From assembly GCF_001455965.1 (NCBI RefSeq), contig NZ_LKKO01000038.1, positions 1 to 64,000 of the forward strand: a stretch of 64,000 nt of DNA. The letters are read 5' to 3'. Positions 1 to 9,905 of the stretch are shown piece by piece. The DNA is from Methylobacterium sp. GXS13. GTDB taxonomy: Bacteria; Pseudomonadota; Alphaproteobacteria; Rhizobiales; Beijerinckiaceae. The notes beneath the pieces were generated by a model, which saw nothing but the letters and a program-made list of their open reading frames with translations, was not told where the DNA came from and did not search any database. Positions within the stretch are counted from its first letter, which is position 1. Each line of letters starts with the position of its first letter. The position numbers and the translations under genes were made by a program.

Positions 1-1610
1 CGGCGCGAGCGGCGCGCGTCATGAGTGGTGGTTACAAACGGTGCGCCCCTGTTGGGGGGACGGGGGCGGAGCCCGGGAGGTGGCCCTACCCCCGCCACGG
101 GCGCCGGCCCGGACAGGCGGGTCGGCAGCGTGTCGATGCGCAGGGACCGGCGCAGGCTCCGGGAGAGGGCGTCCACTGCCACCGTCGCCGAGGCGGTGGC
201 GGCGATCAGCACCACGGCCACGTCGAGGCGCAGCTCGGAGATCGCGGCGTCGACGTAGAAGCCCAGCGTCGTGACGCCGAGGATGCCGAAGATCGCGCTC
301 TCGCGCAGGATGAGCTCCCAGCGGTAGAGCAGGTAGGCCAGGAACTGGCCGTAGAGGCGCGGCACCGTCTCGTAGGCGTACAGGTTCAGGCCCCTTGGCG
401 CGTCGGGTCGGTAGGGGATCGCGTCGGCGTGCCGGCCCATCAGGTAGGCGACGATCCCGGCATTGTGCAGCGCCAGCGCGAAGATCGCCGGCAGCATCGA
501 GGGGCCCAGCAGCTGCAGGCAGACGTAAGCCAGCATGTATTCCGGGGTCGAGCGCACCACCACGAGGAGCACGCGGCCGAGCGGCCGTCCGAGCGGCCCG
601 GCGAAGCGCCGCGCGGTGAGCGGGAACAGGACCAGCGCCCCCAGCGCGGTCGCCGCCAGGGCGATCTGCGCCAGGATCAGGGTCTGGATCGTGCCCGGCA
701 GGATCTGGTCCGTGAGGATCGGGCGCAGCCACGACCAGAGCCGCGTCCAGGTCTCGGGATCGGCCAGCGCCGCGCCGCGCAGGGGCGCCGGCACGATGTC
801 GTGGCCGAGAAAGCGCGCGAGGCTCGCCCCGACCGCGGCGTTGCCGATCGCCGGGGGCAGGGCCAGGGGGGCGGCGATGAGCAGGAGCGGCACGGTCCAG
901 CCGCGGATCCAGAGCCGGCGGGTGCCGATCAGCGCGTAGAACACCAGGAGCAGCGCCCCGGCCTCGGCGTAGCGGCCCTGGCGGAAGGCGGATTCGAGAT
1001 AGAACCCCATGGTCGGCAGGCCGATGAAGCCGAGGACCAGGCTGGAGCGCAGGCCGCATTCGAGCCGGTAGAGCGTGTAGTCGCGCATCCGCCCGGCGAC
1101 CTCGGGCAGGCGGGCATACAGGAAGGCCGAGACCGTGCGCGTGCCTATGGGCAGCACCCGGAGCGCCGCGAGGTCGGCCTCCTCGATGATCTCGGCATAG
1201 ACCTTGGCGCAGATGCCCGCGTAGGGCAGCGCGATGGCGAGCACGCCGGTGGTGGCCGAGAGCCCGAAGACCTGCATCAGCAGCAGCGCCCAGAACAGCT
1301 CGTGCACGGCGCGCAGGCCCGCGCAGGCGAGCCGGATTGTGCGGGAGCGGGCGAACGGGATCGCCAGCAGCAGGCCGCTCCCGGCCCCGAGCCCGACGCC
1401 CAGCACCGCGAAGGCCACCGTGTAGACGACGCTCCAGCCCTCGACCGACAGGAAGTCCGGCCGGACCAGGCCCTCGAGCAGGCGCGCGAGGTCGGCGAAC
1501 GGGTGCAGGGTGGTGACGTGCAGGTCCGCGACGAGCAGGCCGGCCAGCGCGGCTGCCAGGAACCAGCGGCTCACCGCCGCGTAGCCGGGCCGCGGGCGGG
1601 CGAGCCGCAT
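1..1610 (-). CDS. phnE: PhnE-type ABC transporter permease, fused double-length form (partial, runs off left edge)
   Basis: Inner-membrane permease of a PhnCDE-type importer for phosphonate-like oxyanions. Reading leftward from the ATG at 1610 the frame stays open to the window edge, about 536 codons. Two homologous permease halves are visible, each with hydrophobic helices and an EAA-type loop that would dock on the ATPase: LPEVAGRMRDYTLYRLE in the first half and VPRLYGQFLAYLLYRWE in the second, both followed by a GF(I/V)-like helix ending in LGFY or MGFY. This is a fusion of two PhnE units. The ATG overlaps the phnC stop (TGATG), so translation is probably coupled. After about residue 505 the protein becomes a Pro/Gly/Arg tail that reads into hairpin-repeat-like DNA; the natural stop lies outside the window. 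Confidence 0.85.
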   Translation of the reverse strand, partial: MRLARPRPGYAAVSRWFLAAALAGLLVADLHVTTLHPFADLARLLEGLVRPDFLSVEGWSVVYTVAFAVLGVGLGAGSGLLLAIPFARSRTIRLACAGLRAVHELFWALLLMQVFGLSATTGVLAIALPYAGICAKVYAEIIEEADLAALRVLPIGTRTVSAFLYARLPEVAGRMRDYTLYRLECGLRSSLVLGFIGLPTMGFYLESAFRQGRYAEAGALLLVFYALIGTRRLWIRGWTVPLLLIAAPLALPPAIGNAAVGASLARFLGHDIVPAPLRGAALADPETWTRLWSWLRPILTDQILPGTIQTLILAQIALAATALGALVLFPLTARRFAGPLGRPLGRVLLVVVRSTPEYMLAYVCLQLLGPSMLPAIFALALHNAGIVAYLMGRHADAIPYRPDAPRGLNLYAYETVPRLYGQFLAYLLYRWELILRESAIFGILGVTTLGFYVDAAISELRLDVAVVLIAATASATVAVDALSRSLRRSLRIDTLPTRLSGPAPVAGVGPPPGLRPRPPNRGAPFVTTTHDARRSR

Positions 1611-2296
1611 CACGCGGCCTCGTAATAGGGGCTCAGCCGTGCCGGATCGAGGCTTTGAGCTGGCGCGTCGAGGGCGATCCGGCCGGCCTCCAGCACCACG
1701 ATCCGGTCGGTGTGGGCGAGCGCCAGCGTCACGTCGTGGAGCGCCAGGATCAGGGTCTCGTGGCTCTGCGCCATCTCGGTGAGGATCCGGGCGCCCTGCT
1801 GTCGGTCCAGCGCCGAGACCGGCTCGTCGCCCACCAGGATCGGGCGGCCGTTATAGAGGGCCCGGGCCACCGAGACGCGCTGCTGCTGGCCGCCGGACAG
1901 TGCGCCGGCCTTCGCCCAGAGTTTTTCTGCCAAGCCGACCCGGTCGAGGATGCGTTCCACGCCGGCGATATCGGCTTTCGCCGGGCTGACCAGGGTGCGC
2001 AAGTTGTGCACGGTCGAGCGCCGGTCGAGCCGGCCCATATAGACGTTGTGGAACACCGAGAGCGTCCGAACCAGGGCCGCGGCCTGGGGCACCAGCGCGA
2101 CCCGCTCGGGCGCCTGCGCCTGGATCAGCCCGATCAGGGTCGATTTGCCGGCGCCCGAGCGGCCCATCAGGGCGACCCGCTCGCCGGCCCGCACGGTCAG
2201 GTCGATGCCCGACAGGACCGGGTGGCCGCCATAGGAGGCCGCGGCGTTCTCCAGGACGATCTCCGGGACGATCTTCGCCTGGGCCTCGGCCGCCAC
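1610..2296 (-). CDS. phnC: PhnC-type ABC transporter ATP-binding protein
   Basis: Cytoplasmic ATPase that powers the neighbouring PhnD/PhnE importer. All nucleotide-binding motifs are present: Walker A GRSGAGKST at residues 45-53, Q-loop near residue 71, signature LSGGQQQR at 133-140, Walker B ILVGDE ending in the catalytic Glu at 158, and the switch His at about 187. At 228 residues it is slightly short for PhnC. The start at 2296 lies 4 nt after the phnD stop, and its own stop overlaps the permease start, so phnD-phnC-phnE form a tight operon transcribed leftward. The transported ion cannot be read from the ATPase itself. Confidence 0.92.
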   Translation of the reverse strand: MAAEAQAKIVPEIVLENAAASYGGHPVLSGIDLTVRAGERVALMGRSGAGKSTLIGLIQAQAPERVALVPQAAALVRTLSVFHNVYMGRLDRRSTVHNLRTLVSPAKADIAGVERILDRVGLAEKLWAKAGALSGGQQQRVSVARALYNGRPILVGDEPVSALDRQQGARILTEMAQSHETLILALHDVTLALAHTDRIVVLEAGRIALDAPAQSLDPARLSPYYEAA

Positions 2297-2300
2297 CGTC

Positions 2301-3188
2301 TCAGTCCAGCAGGCCGGTAGAGCGGCCGACCTCGACCAGGGGCTCGTAGGCGGCGTTGGTCACCGGGATGAACTTCGAGCGCCCGAACGGCTCCAGGATC
2401 GCCGGGTCGGTGATGCCGACGAGGGCGCCCTTGAGCTTCTCGGTGAAGCCGGCGCCGTAGGTCCGGTCCACGTCGCCGCGCACGGTCCATTGATAGTCCG
2501 GGAAGGTCGGGCTCTCCCAGATCACCGAGACGGCCTTCGGGTCGACCTTGCCGGCCTTCGTGTCGAGGTCCCAGACCGCGTAGTCGACGGCGCCGACCGC
2601 GAAGGCGCCGGACTGGACCAGCTGGATCGTGCGGCTGTGGTCGCCCGAGAACCCGACCCGGGAAAACACCTGTTCCGGATTCTTGCCCGGGAAGGCCTGG
2701 CGGATGAAGTATTCCGGCATCAGACGCCCCGAGGTCGAGGCCCGGGCGCCGAACGTGAAGGTCTTGCCTGCGATCGCCTTGGGGAAGTCCTTGGTCGGCT
2801 CCAGCCCGGCCCCGGCATGAGCGATCAGGTAGGTCTTGAACGCCGCGTCCTCGGCCCCCTGCGCGATCGCCTGGGAGCCCGGCACGGCCCGGCGCGCCTG
2901 GACCCCGGTAAAGCCGCCGAACCAGGCGAGCTGCACCTGACCGTTGGTGAAGGCGGTGACCGCCGCCGGGTAACTCTTCACCGGGATGTAGCGCACCGGC
3001 ACGCCGAGCTTGCCTTCGAGATACGTTGCGACCTTGCCGAAGCGCTCGACGAGGCGGCTCTCGTCCTGGTCTGGGATGCCGGTGAAGACCAGGGGCGGGA
3101 CCGGCTTCTCTTGAGCCTGCGCGGCCGTGCCGAGCGCGAGGGCAAGGCATCCCAGGGCGAACCGCCCGACCCGTCCCAACCCCGGCAT
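2301..3188 (-). CDS. phnD: PhnD-family periplasmic substrate-binding protein, putative selenate type
   Basis: Periplasmic receptor of the importer. Residues 1-25 form a signal peptide ending AQA, followed by a type 2 periplasmic-binding fold. The WFGGF segment at 89-93, the GVQARR that follows and the FPDYQWTVRGDVD stretch near residue 235 match, from memory, the PhnD branch named 'putative selenate ABC transporter substrate-binding protein' rather than classical PhnD. That assignment is a family inference; phosphonate or phosphite remains possible. It is the first gene of the phnD-phnC-phnE operon. The selenate reading is of interest because a selenocysteine tRNA lies 12.5 kb away. A good ribosome-binding region (GGGAGG) precedes the ATG at 3188. 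Confidence 0.85.
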   Translation of the reverse strand: MPGLGRVGRFALGCLALALGTAAQAQEKPVPPLVFTGIPDQDESRLVERFGKVATYLEGKLGVPVRYIPVKSYPAAVTAFTNGQVQLAWFGGFTGVQARRAVPGSQAIAQGAEDAAFKTYLIAHAGAGLEPTKDFPKAIAGKTFTFGARASTSGRLMPEYFIRQAFPGKNPEQVFSRVGFSGDHSRTIQLVQSGAFAVGAVDYAVWDLDTKAGKVDPKAVSVIWESPTFPDYQWTVRGDVDRTYGAGFTEKLKGALVGITDPAILEPFGRSKFIPVTNAAYEPLVEVGRSTGLLD

Positions 3189-3321
3189 GGATCCTCCCTC
3201 GCATCACGCCTGACTTGGGCGCGCCGAATCTGGATTCTCCCTAGCGCATCGTCCTGAATACCGGAACCGGGGCAATGCTCCAGCTGTCGCGCCCGACACC
3301 TGCGGGCCCCAGCCGCCCGGC

Positions 3322-3354
3322 CCCGTGCCTGCACGCAGGTCGCGCAGGCACGGG
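3322..3354 (-). terminator. 11-bp perfect inverted repeat, probable terminator
   Basis: CCCGTGCCTGC at 3322-3332 and its exact complement at 3344-3354 enclose an 11-nt loop. It starts 13 nt after the stop of the small secreted gene at 3367, on its downstream side. No T-run follows on either strand, so termination strength is uncertain; it could also protect an mRNA 3' end. Confidence 0.5.
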
Positions 3355-3366
3355 ATCCCCAAAAAC

Positions 3367-3603
3367 TCAGCGATAATGGCGGCGCATCATGGGGTGGCGA
3401 TGGTGCCGGCGCATCATGTGATGGCGGCTCCTCATCACGCCCCGGGAGGACATCCGGGCGCCGCGGTGCATGCCGCCGAAGTTGCTGTTGCCGGTGGCGG
3501 CGGCGTTCCGGTCGAGGCCGTCGCCCGGGGCGGCGAGGCTGGGACTGGCCGCGCCGAGGACGAGGCCGAGGGCGAGCGTCGCGCCGAGGAGGATCTTGTT
3601 CAT
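3367..3603 (-). CDS. Small secreted His/Arg/Met-rich protein
   Basis: A 78-residue protein of unknown function. Residues 1-24 are a typical signal peptide (LALGLVLGAASPSLAA). The mature part begins with a Gly/Asn stretch and ends in a strongly basic tail with repeated RRHH, HHMM and HPMM motifs (roughly residues 46-78). His/Met-rich tails in small periplasmic proteins often bind metal ions, but nothing here proves that. The gene stands alone between the phn operon and the cyclase, with an AGTCCTATCCCCC-type leader and a hairpin just downstream. Confidence 0.7.
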   Translation of the reverse strand: MNKILLGATLALGLVLGAASPSLAAPGDGLDRNAAATGNSNFGGMHRGARMSSRGVMRSRHHMMRRHHRHPMMRRHYR

Positions 3604-3685
3604 GGGGGGATAGGACTTTCCGCGACCCTGCGCCGCTCCGACCGAACGAACCGGTTCCGCGCATGTTCCGGGAGAATCCCGCCCT

Positions 3686-5011
3686 TCAGGCGGCCGACGT
3701 CTCCACGATCGCGAACAGGGCCGGCTGGGCGGCGTTGGCGTCCGGCACTGGAACCGCCTGGATGCGGGGCGGCAGCGGCCCCCCGAGCAGATCCAGAAAC
3801 TCCCCCGAGGCGCCGATCTCGATCTCGGCCGCCTTGGCCCGAGCCTCCAGGCGCGACAGGGCGTTCATCGCGGGGCCGAGCACGGTGTATTCGGCCCGCA
3901 CCCCGTCGTCGAACACCCCGACCAGGAGGTCGCCCGCATGCAGGGCGACCACCACCCGCAGGGTGAACAGCCCCTCCCCGGCCCGCGCCGCGTTGAGGGT
4001 GGCGATCCGGTCGTGGATCGACAGGGCGCAGGTGAGCGCCGCCCGGGCCTGGGCGCGAGGGCGGCCGACCACGAACTGCACCAGCACCGCGTCGCCGACA
4101 TACTTGTCCACCAGGCCGCCCTGCTCCGCCACCGCGGCCTGGGCGGCGGCCCGGACGGCCAGCAGGGCCGTCACCATCGCCTCGGGCGGGTGCTCCCGGC
4201 TCAGCCGCGAGAAGCCGCGGATGTCGAGCACCATCAGGCAGGCGTGGCGCCGGTGGATGCCCATGGCGCCGTCGGCATCCTCGGCGGCGAGGTCGAGGGC
4301 GACCGTGTCGGGCACGAACCGGGCGAGCTGGGCGCGCTCGTGCTCCATGCGCAGCGCCCGGGTCACCGCCTCCCGCAGCCGGGTCATGCCGTCGATCACC
4401 AGGAGGCCGGCCGCCACGAAGGTGGCGAGCCCGGTGATCTGCGCGGTCGGGAAAGAATCCGGCCCCGGGAACAGCTCCGGCCAGGCCAGCCCGACCAGGA
4501 ACGCCGCGGTCCAGCAGGCCGTCACCACCGCGCAGAACAGCAGGGTCTGGGCCACCCGCATGCTCAGGCCGGTCTGGAGCAGGAGCAGGAAGGCGGGCAG
4601 GCGGCTCACCGCGTCGGCGCCGAGACCGGCCCCGCCGCCGGCCAGCATGTGCTCGATGATCACGTAGACGGCGAGCCCGGCATTGAGCAGGGTCCCGGCC
4701 CAGCTGTAGACGGCCGCCACCGGGCCGCCGCCCCGCTCCCCCAGGCCGAACCAGACCGTGCCGACGCCGTAGAGGCCGAGGATGAACCAGTGGCTGAGGG
4801 CGTGCAGCGAGCCGTCATAGGCCTGGGCCGCCATCAGCAGCACCAGCACGATCACGATCCGCAGCCCGAGCAGGCGCAGACCGCCACCCGCCTGCATGGC
4901 GCGCAGCACGGCGGGGTCGTCCTGGCCCGCCTCCGCCTTGCACACGGCGCGACTCCCGGCGGTCCGGGAGGCGGGGAGCGACGGTGTCCGGGCGCCGCCC
5001 GAGGCCATCAC
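3686..5011 (-). CDS. Membrane-anchored class III adenylate/guanylate cyclase
   Basis: Predicted to make cAMP or cGMP at the inner membrane. Residues ~45-207 contain about six hydrophobic helices, forming a membrane sensor module. The cyclase domain spans ~250-420: the two metal-binding aspartates lie in LDIRGFSRL (D263) and KYVGDAVL (D307), and LHAGDLLVG, EYTVLGPAMN and SRLEARA follow in the order usual for class III cyclases. Substrate choice cannot be decided by eye. The start at 5011 gives a long polar N-terminus; the Met at about residue 39, just before the first helix, is an alternative start. It follows hflX by 8 nt on the same strand, so co-transcription with hflX is likely. Confidence 0.88.
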   Translation of the reverse strand: MMASGGARTPSLPASRTAGSRAVCKAEAGQDDPAVLRAMQAGGGLRLLGLRIVIVLVLLMAAQAYDGSLHALSHWFILGLYGVGTVWFGLGERGGGPVAAVYSWAGTLLNAGLAVYVIIEHMLAGGGAGLGADAVSRLPAFLLLLQTGLSMRVAQTLLFCAVVTACWTAAFLVGLAWPELFPGPDSFPTAQITGLATFVAAGLLVIDGMTRLREAVTRALRMEHERAQLARFVPDTVALDLAAEDADGAMGIHRRHACLMVLDIRGFSRLSREHPPEAMVTALLAVRAAAQAAVAEQGGLVDKYVGDAVLVQFVVGRPRAQARAALTCALSIHDRIATLNAARAGEGLFTLRVVVALHAGDLLVGVFDDGVRAEYTVLGPAMNALSRLEARAKAAEIEIGASGEFLDLLGGPLPPRIQAVPVPDANAAQPALFAIVETSAA

Positions 5012-5019
5012 GCGCTGCG

Positions 5020-6429
5020 CTAGAGGCGCCGGGCCGCGCTGAAGCGATTGAGGAAGCGCGGCTCCTTTTCGGGGGCGATCCGGATCGCCAGGTGCAGGGT
5101 GCCGTCGGCCTCCGCGCGCCGGTCTAGGATCTCGGCGTTCTCGTAGAGCCAGTTGAGCGCGGCCCCGTCCTCGGGGGGCAGCGACACCGCGAAGCTCGCC
5201 CGGTGGCGGCCGATCCGTGCCTCGATCCGGGCGGTGAGCGCAGCGAGCCCCTCCCCGGTCAGCGCCGAGACCAGCACCGGCGCGTCGCTGTCGCGGTCGT
5301 TGCGGGCCTTGGCCTGGCCGCTGAGGTTCATCAGCCGGGTGCGCTCGTCGTCATCCAGGAGGTCGGCCTTGTTCCAGACCTCGATGATCCGCTCGGCCGT
5401 GGTCTCGATGCCGAGCTCGCGCAGCACGTCGCCGACATCCTCGGCCTGGGCCTCGGAGTCGACATGGCTGACGTCGCGCACATGCAGGAGCACGTCGGCC
5501 TCGATCGCGTCCTCCAGGGTCGCCCGGAACGCGGCGATCAGGGCGGTCGGCAGGTCGGAGATGAAGCCCACTGTGTCCGAGAGGATCACATTCTCGCCAT
5601 GCGGCAGCTTGGTCGCCCGGGCGGTCGGGTCGAGGGTGGCGAACAGCATGTCCTTGGCGGTGACCTCGGCCCGGGTCAGGGTGTTGAATAGGCTGGACTT
5701 TCCGGCATTGGTGTAGCCCACCAGGGCGACGATCGGGTACGGCACCCGGGCCCGGCTCTGCCGGTGCAGGCCGCGGGTCCGCACCACCGCGTCGAGGTCG
5801 CGCTCGATCCGGGTCATGCGCTCCTGGATCATGCGCCGGTCGGCCTCGATCTGGGTCTCGCCGGGGCCGCCCAGGAAGCCGAAGCCGCCGCGCTGCCGCT
5901 CCAGGTGGGTCCAGGACCGGACCAGCCGCGACTTCTGGTAGGCGAGGTGCGCGTGCTCGACCTGGAGCGTGCCCTCCCGGGTCGAGGCGCGCCGACCGAA
6001 GATCTCCAGGATCAGGCCGGTGCGGTCGATGACCTTGGCGCCCCATTCCTTCTCGAGGTTGCGCTGCTGCACCGGCGAGAGGGCGCAATCCATCACCACC
6101 AGGCCGATCTCGCGGGCGCGGATGAGCCCTGCGATCTCCTCGACCCGGCCCTTGCCGAGATAGGTGGAGGGGCGGATCCGCGGCAGGCTGATGGCGAGGC
6201 TCTCAACCACGTCGAGCTCGATCGCGGCGGCGAGGCCGGTGGCCTCGTCGAGGCGCGCCTCCACCGAGCGGGTCGGCTGAACAGGCCCGTGGCCCGGCCC
6301 CCCGGGTCCGGGAGCGCCGCGCGCCAGATAGGGCCCGATCACCAAGGTGTGGGTCGCCGCGGCGATCTCGCCCTCGGGCGCGGCCTGTGCCTGGAGCCGG
6401 GCCTCGCCGGACGTCAGCGTCTCGCTCAT
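5020..6429 (-). CDS. hflX: GTPase HflX
   Basis: Ribosome-associated GTPase that splits or rescues ribosomes under stress. The N-terminal HflX domain covers ~25-220, with the glycine-rich [19 protein letters not shown] segment at about 181-199. The G domain follows: G1 GYTNAGKSS at 238-246, DPTAR switch I, G3 DTVGF and G4 NKAD, then a C-terminal domain. Length (469 aa) is normal for alphaproteobacteria. In this group hflX usually lies directly downstream of hfq; here a 4.4-kb insertion separates them (6430-10836). The cyclase follows 8 nt later. Confidence 0.97.
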   Translation of the reverse strand: MSETLTSGEARLQAQAAPEGEIAAATHTLVIGPYLARGAPGPGGPGHGPVQPTRSVEARLDEATGLAAAIELDVVESLAISLPRIRPSTYLGKGRVEEIAGLIRAREIGLVVMDCALSPVQQRNLEKEWGAKVIDRTGLILEIFGRRASTREGTLQVEHAHLAYQKSRLVRSWTHLERQRGGFGFLGGPGETQIEADRRMIQERMTRIERDLDAVVRTRGLHRQSRARVPYPIVALVGYTNAGKSSLFNTLTRAEVTAKDMLFATLDPTARATKLPHGENVILSDTVGFISDLPTALIAAFRATLEDAIEADVLLHVRDVSHVDSEAQAEDVGDVLRELGIETTAERIIEVWNKADLLDDDERTRLMNLSGQAKARNDRDSDAPVLVSALTGEGLAALTARIEARIGRHRASFAVSLPPEDGAALNWLYENAEILDRRAEADGTLHLAIRIAPEKEPRFLNRFSAARRL

Positions 6430-6633
6430 GCAACCTTTAACGCCGCCGGAGGCTCGGCGGCTTCGTTCGAGAAGTCGGATTCGTCAGAATGGGGATGCGG
6501 GCGACGTCAGCCAAGATGCCGGACTGGCGGGGCGGCAGATATCCATGACGGCAGCGCGGGCACGCCCGGCGGTCGCCTCGACATCGGGGCCCGCTCGGCC
6601 CGATGCCTCGGCCTTACGCCGGGCGCACCGTGT

Positions 6634-9600
6634 TCAGAGCGTTCCGCCGAAGCTGAGCATCCCGCCGACGGCGGTGGTGCCCAAAGCCGTCGATCTCGCG
6701 GAGGCGATCGCAGAGACCGTGAGATTGTTGCCCAGCTTGTACTTCAGGCCGGTCTTGGCCTCGCCCCGCGCCTGAGTCAGGACAGCGCCATATTGGAAAT
6801 CGCCGATGTCGTCCGCGTGGGCCGTGGAGGTCATCGTCGGCTTGCGCACCGCCCGCTCGATCTCGATGCCGGAGACCCATTGCAGATCCGGGGTCAGCGG
6901 CACCGCAACATCCACGCCGGCATAGGCGAAGGTGCTCCGATAGGCCACGTCGCCATACTGGATGGGGAAGCTGACATTGGCTTCCGTGTAGCCCTGGCGG
7001 GTGACGCGGCTGATCCGGACGCCGCCATGCCAGCCCACCACCAGATCCGAGAACAGGGGAAGGTCCTGGCCGACTTCGATCGCCCCCGCCACCCCGGCGA
7101 TCTGCGCGCCGCCGATGCCCGCCTCGGTGCCGGACAACTGCCCGCGGTGGATGTCGGCGTGATAGCGGCTGAAGGCGAAGGCGGAGCGCACGAACACCCC
7201 ACCGCCGGCGTAGGGCTGATGGCAGTTCAGGAAGGCACCGGCCCCGAAGGAACTCCGGTTGTCGTTGAAGGCCGGCGACGGCAGGGCTCGGTAGGGTGCG
7301 TAGCTGAGGGTGCCTCCGACCGTCAGGGTGTCGGTCAGGCCGTAACCCAGGGGCAAGGTGGACAGCGTATCCGTGTTCCTGCCGTCGGCGACGAATCCGG
7401 TGCTGGCGCCCCAGCCGATCTGACCCTTGGGCACGACGAAGTTCTGCTGCAGGTAGGTGAGCGATTGCCGCTGCAGCTCCAGAGCGGAAAAGGTCTCGTA
7501 CCGCAGACGCGCGATCGTCCGCCGGGTGTTGGTCACGTCGACGATCTGGGCTTGGACCTCTGACGCGGCTGCGGGTGTGGCGGGATTGGCGTTCATCGCT
7601 TGCGCGGTGGCTTGTGTCGTCGATGGCGCGGCCTGGAAAGACGCTTGAGCTGGGGTCGCATTCTGGGCCGCTTGGGTGGTCGGGCTCTGAGCCGTCGATG
7701 TCGGCGTCGCGGGCTGGGTTGCCGCGGCCGGGCTCTGTGCGGCTTGTGTCGATGTCGCGTTCCGGCCTGTGGCGGCTGCGGACGGGCTCTGTATCGCGGA
7801 GGCCGGCACCGAACGCTGAGTCGGCGAGGGCGGGGTTTGACTTTGGAGCGTGGATGTCAGCGTCGCGGTCTGGGTGACGGCCGCCGGGGTCGGATACGTG
7901 ATCTTCCACAGGACGGCATGGGGATCGCCCGAATCCGTTTCCGAGTAACCGGCGGCGATCCGGCCGTCGGCCGACAGGGCCCGCACCCAGGACGTCCCGC
8001 TGTTGTCGGACCGGAGGGTGCCGAGATCGCGCTTGTCGGACCAGCCCGATCCCGACCACAGGGCCGCATGCGTGTAGCCGGAATCCGTGCTGCTGCTGCC
8101 CGCCGCGACCGTGCCGTCCGCCGACAGCGCCCGGACGACCGAGGTCCCCCGGTTGTCCGTCCGCAGCGTCCCCAGATCCGTCTTGATGGCCCAGTTCGCC
8201 CCGGACCAGAGCGTGGCGTGGGGGTAGACGTCCACCTTTCTGTCGGTCGCAGAATAGCCTCCGACCACGGACCCGTCGGATGAGAGCGCGTAGGCCCACG
8301 AGGTCCCGGAATTGTCCGACCTCAGGGTGCCGAGATCGGTCTTCGTGATCCAGCTCCGGCCCGACCAGATGGCGGCGTGGGTCGTCCCGGAATCGACGCT
8401 CGATTCGCCGGCCGCGACGGCGCCGTCGCTGGACAGCGCATAGATGCCGGACGTGCCCGACTTGTCGGTCGGCAGGGTGCCGAGATCGGTCTTGGTCGCC
8501 CAGTTCGTGCCCGACCAGAGGGTCGCGTGCAGGGTCTCGTCGGCGTTCTCGGCGATGCCGCCGATGACGCTTCCGTCTTTGGAGATGGCGTAGGCCTTGG
8601 CCGCCCCGGTGTTGTCGGACCTCAGCGTGCCGAGATCCCGCTTGACCGACAGGTCGGTCCCCGACCATGCGGCGGCACGCATGTTGACACCGTTGGCGTC
8701 CGTATAGGCATCGCCGACCGCGACGCTGCCGTCGCCCGAGAGCGCCCAGATCTCCGACGCCCAGCTGTTGTCGGCCTTGAGCGTGCCGAGATCCTTCCGG
8801 CTGACCCCGGCGTCGGAGGCCGGGGATGCGGCGACCGTCGTGCCGGAGGCCAGGGACGGGGATGTCGAGGACGAGGCTTTCGCGGCGTCCTGAACGGTGA
8901 TGCTGGTGTCTTTGTCGAGGACGCGATGCAGTTCGTCGGAGGTGAGGGAAACGACGCCGCCGTGCCGCGGGGAAAGAGTGTTGATGTCGGCGTTCTGGAC
9001 GGGGGTGAAGGTCTTGAAATCCGTCGTCTTGACCAGATCGAAGGTTCCTCTCTTCCAGTCATGCATGTACTTGTCGTATATGATGATGTAGCCGCTGCCG
9101 TCGTTCAGCCTGAAGGCTTGCGGGCCTTCGACAGCTTCGGTGGTCTTCTGCACATTGCCCTTGGACGGTATGAGGTATCCCCAGGTCAGGTGATCGGATA
9201 CCGCGTGCTTGATGACCCTGAGCTGGGCTGTGCTGCCCTGAAGTCTCGTCTCCGCCTTCATCAAGAGATGGTATTTGCCATCCTGCTCGGTGATGTCGGA
9301 ATTGATGTAGCCCACGCCGTCGCGGGCATAGAAGAGTTGCCTCGGCTTCTCGACCAATCCCGTGAAGTCACGATTGGCGTGGGCGTAATACGGTTTGTAG
9401 GGGGCGTCCGTGCCAATCGTCAGATAGACCATGTTCTGCTCGGTCAGGGGATTGTAGGCCACCTGTGGCGCTCAGATCGCATGGACACCGGAGAACATTC
9501 CGGGGAACTGTGTCTCGAAATTGATGTTCGAAGATTTCCAATGGATGAGGTCGGACGACTGCATCAGGACGATGCTACGATTGCTGCCCCGCCCCTTGCT

Positions 9601-9905
9601 GCTCCGCATATCGGTCGCGGTGATGTAGAAGTTTCCGTCCTGATTGCGGGTGATATAGGGATTCCGCAAGCCGCCAGACTCGGTCAGGTCTCCGTTGATG
9701 ACAGGATTGCCGTTGTTCAACTTATTGAAACGCCGCCCATCCAGGCTGTAGGCAAATGAGATTTTTCCTGAGACGCGCTGTTGCCGGTGAAATACGCGAG
9801 CAGATATCCGTCGTAGGGTGGATATTCGCCGGCCGCAAAGCCGGGACGGAGCGTCGATTGATAGATAAAAACAGTCGTTACGACTTTCGTCATGAAACAG
9901 CTCAT
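6634..9905 (-). pseudogene. GH43-type glycosidase / HAF-repeat / autotransporter gene, broken by a frameshift and an in-frame TGA
   Basis: Read from 9905 leftward, this was one surface protein of about 1,090 residues. The N-terminal ~300 residues resemble the five-bladed GH43 propeller: GYLLAYFTGN, GGLRNPYITR, and VEGPQAF, the usual site of the general acid Glu. Next come six repeats of about 50 residues beginning DLGTL and containing ALS.DG (HAF-type extracellular repeats, ~7910-8800), a Thr/Ala/Pro/Gln linker, and a C-terminal autotransporter-like beta-barrel (~6634-7500). Two lesions break it. An A5 run at 9762-9766 lacks one base, shifting the frame before KISFAYS. A TGA at 9474-9472 replaces the Trp expected before APQVAYNP. 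The longest intact part is 6634-9462, from a GTG. The N-terminus has no clear signal peptide, so the 5' end may also be lost. Confidence 0.82.

Noticed and set aside
19..1059. Minus-strand Arg/Pro-rich frame within the permease region
   Set aside because: Shifted-frame shadow of phnE; the true frame has helices and EAA-type loops.
21..1625. Long plus-strand frame opposite the phnE permease
   Set aside because: It is the antisense shadow of a clean permease frame: Gln/Arg/Asp-rich, no hydrophobic helices and no family resemblance.
9472..9474. TGA in the GH43 domain as a recoded selenocysteine codon, given selC nearby
   Set aside because: The position is normally Trp, not Cys; no SECIS-like hairpin was seen directly after it, and a frameshift upstream already breaks the gene.
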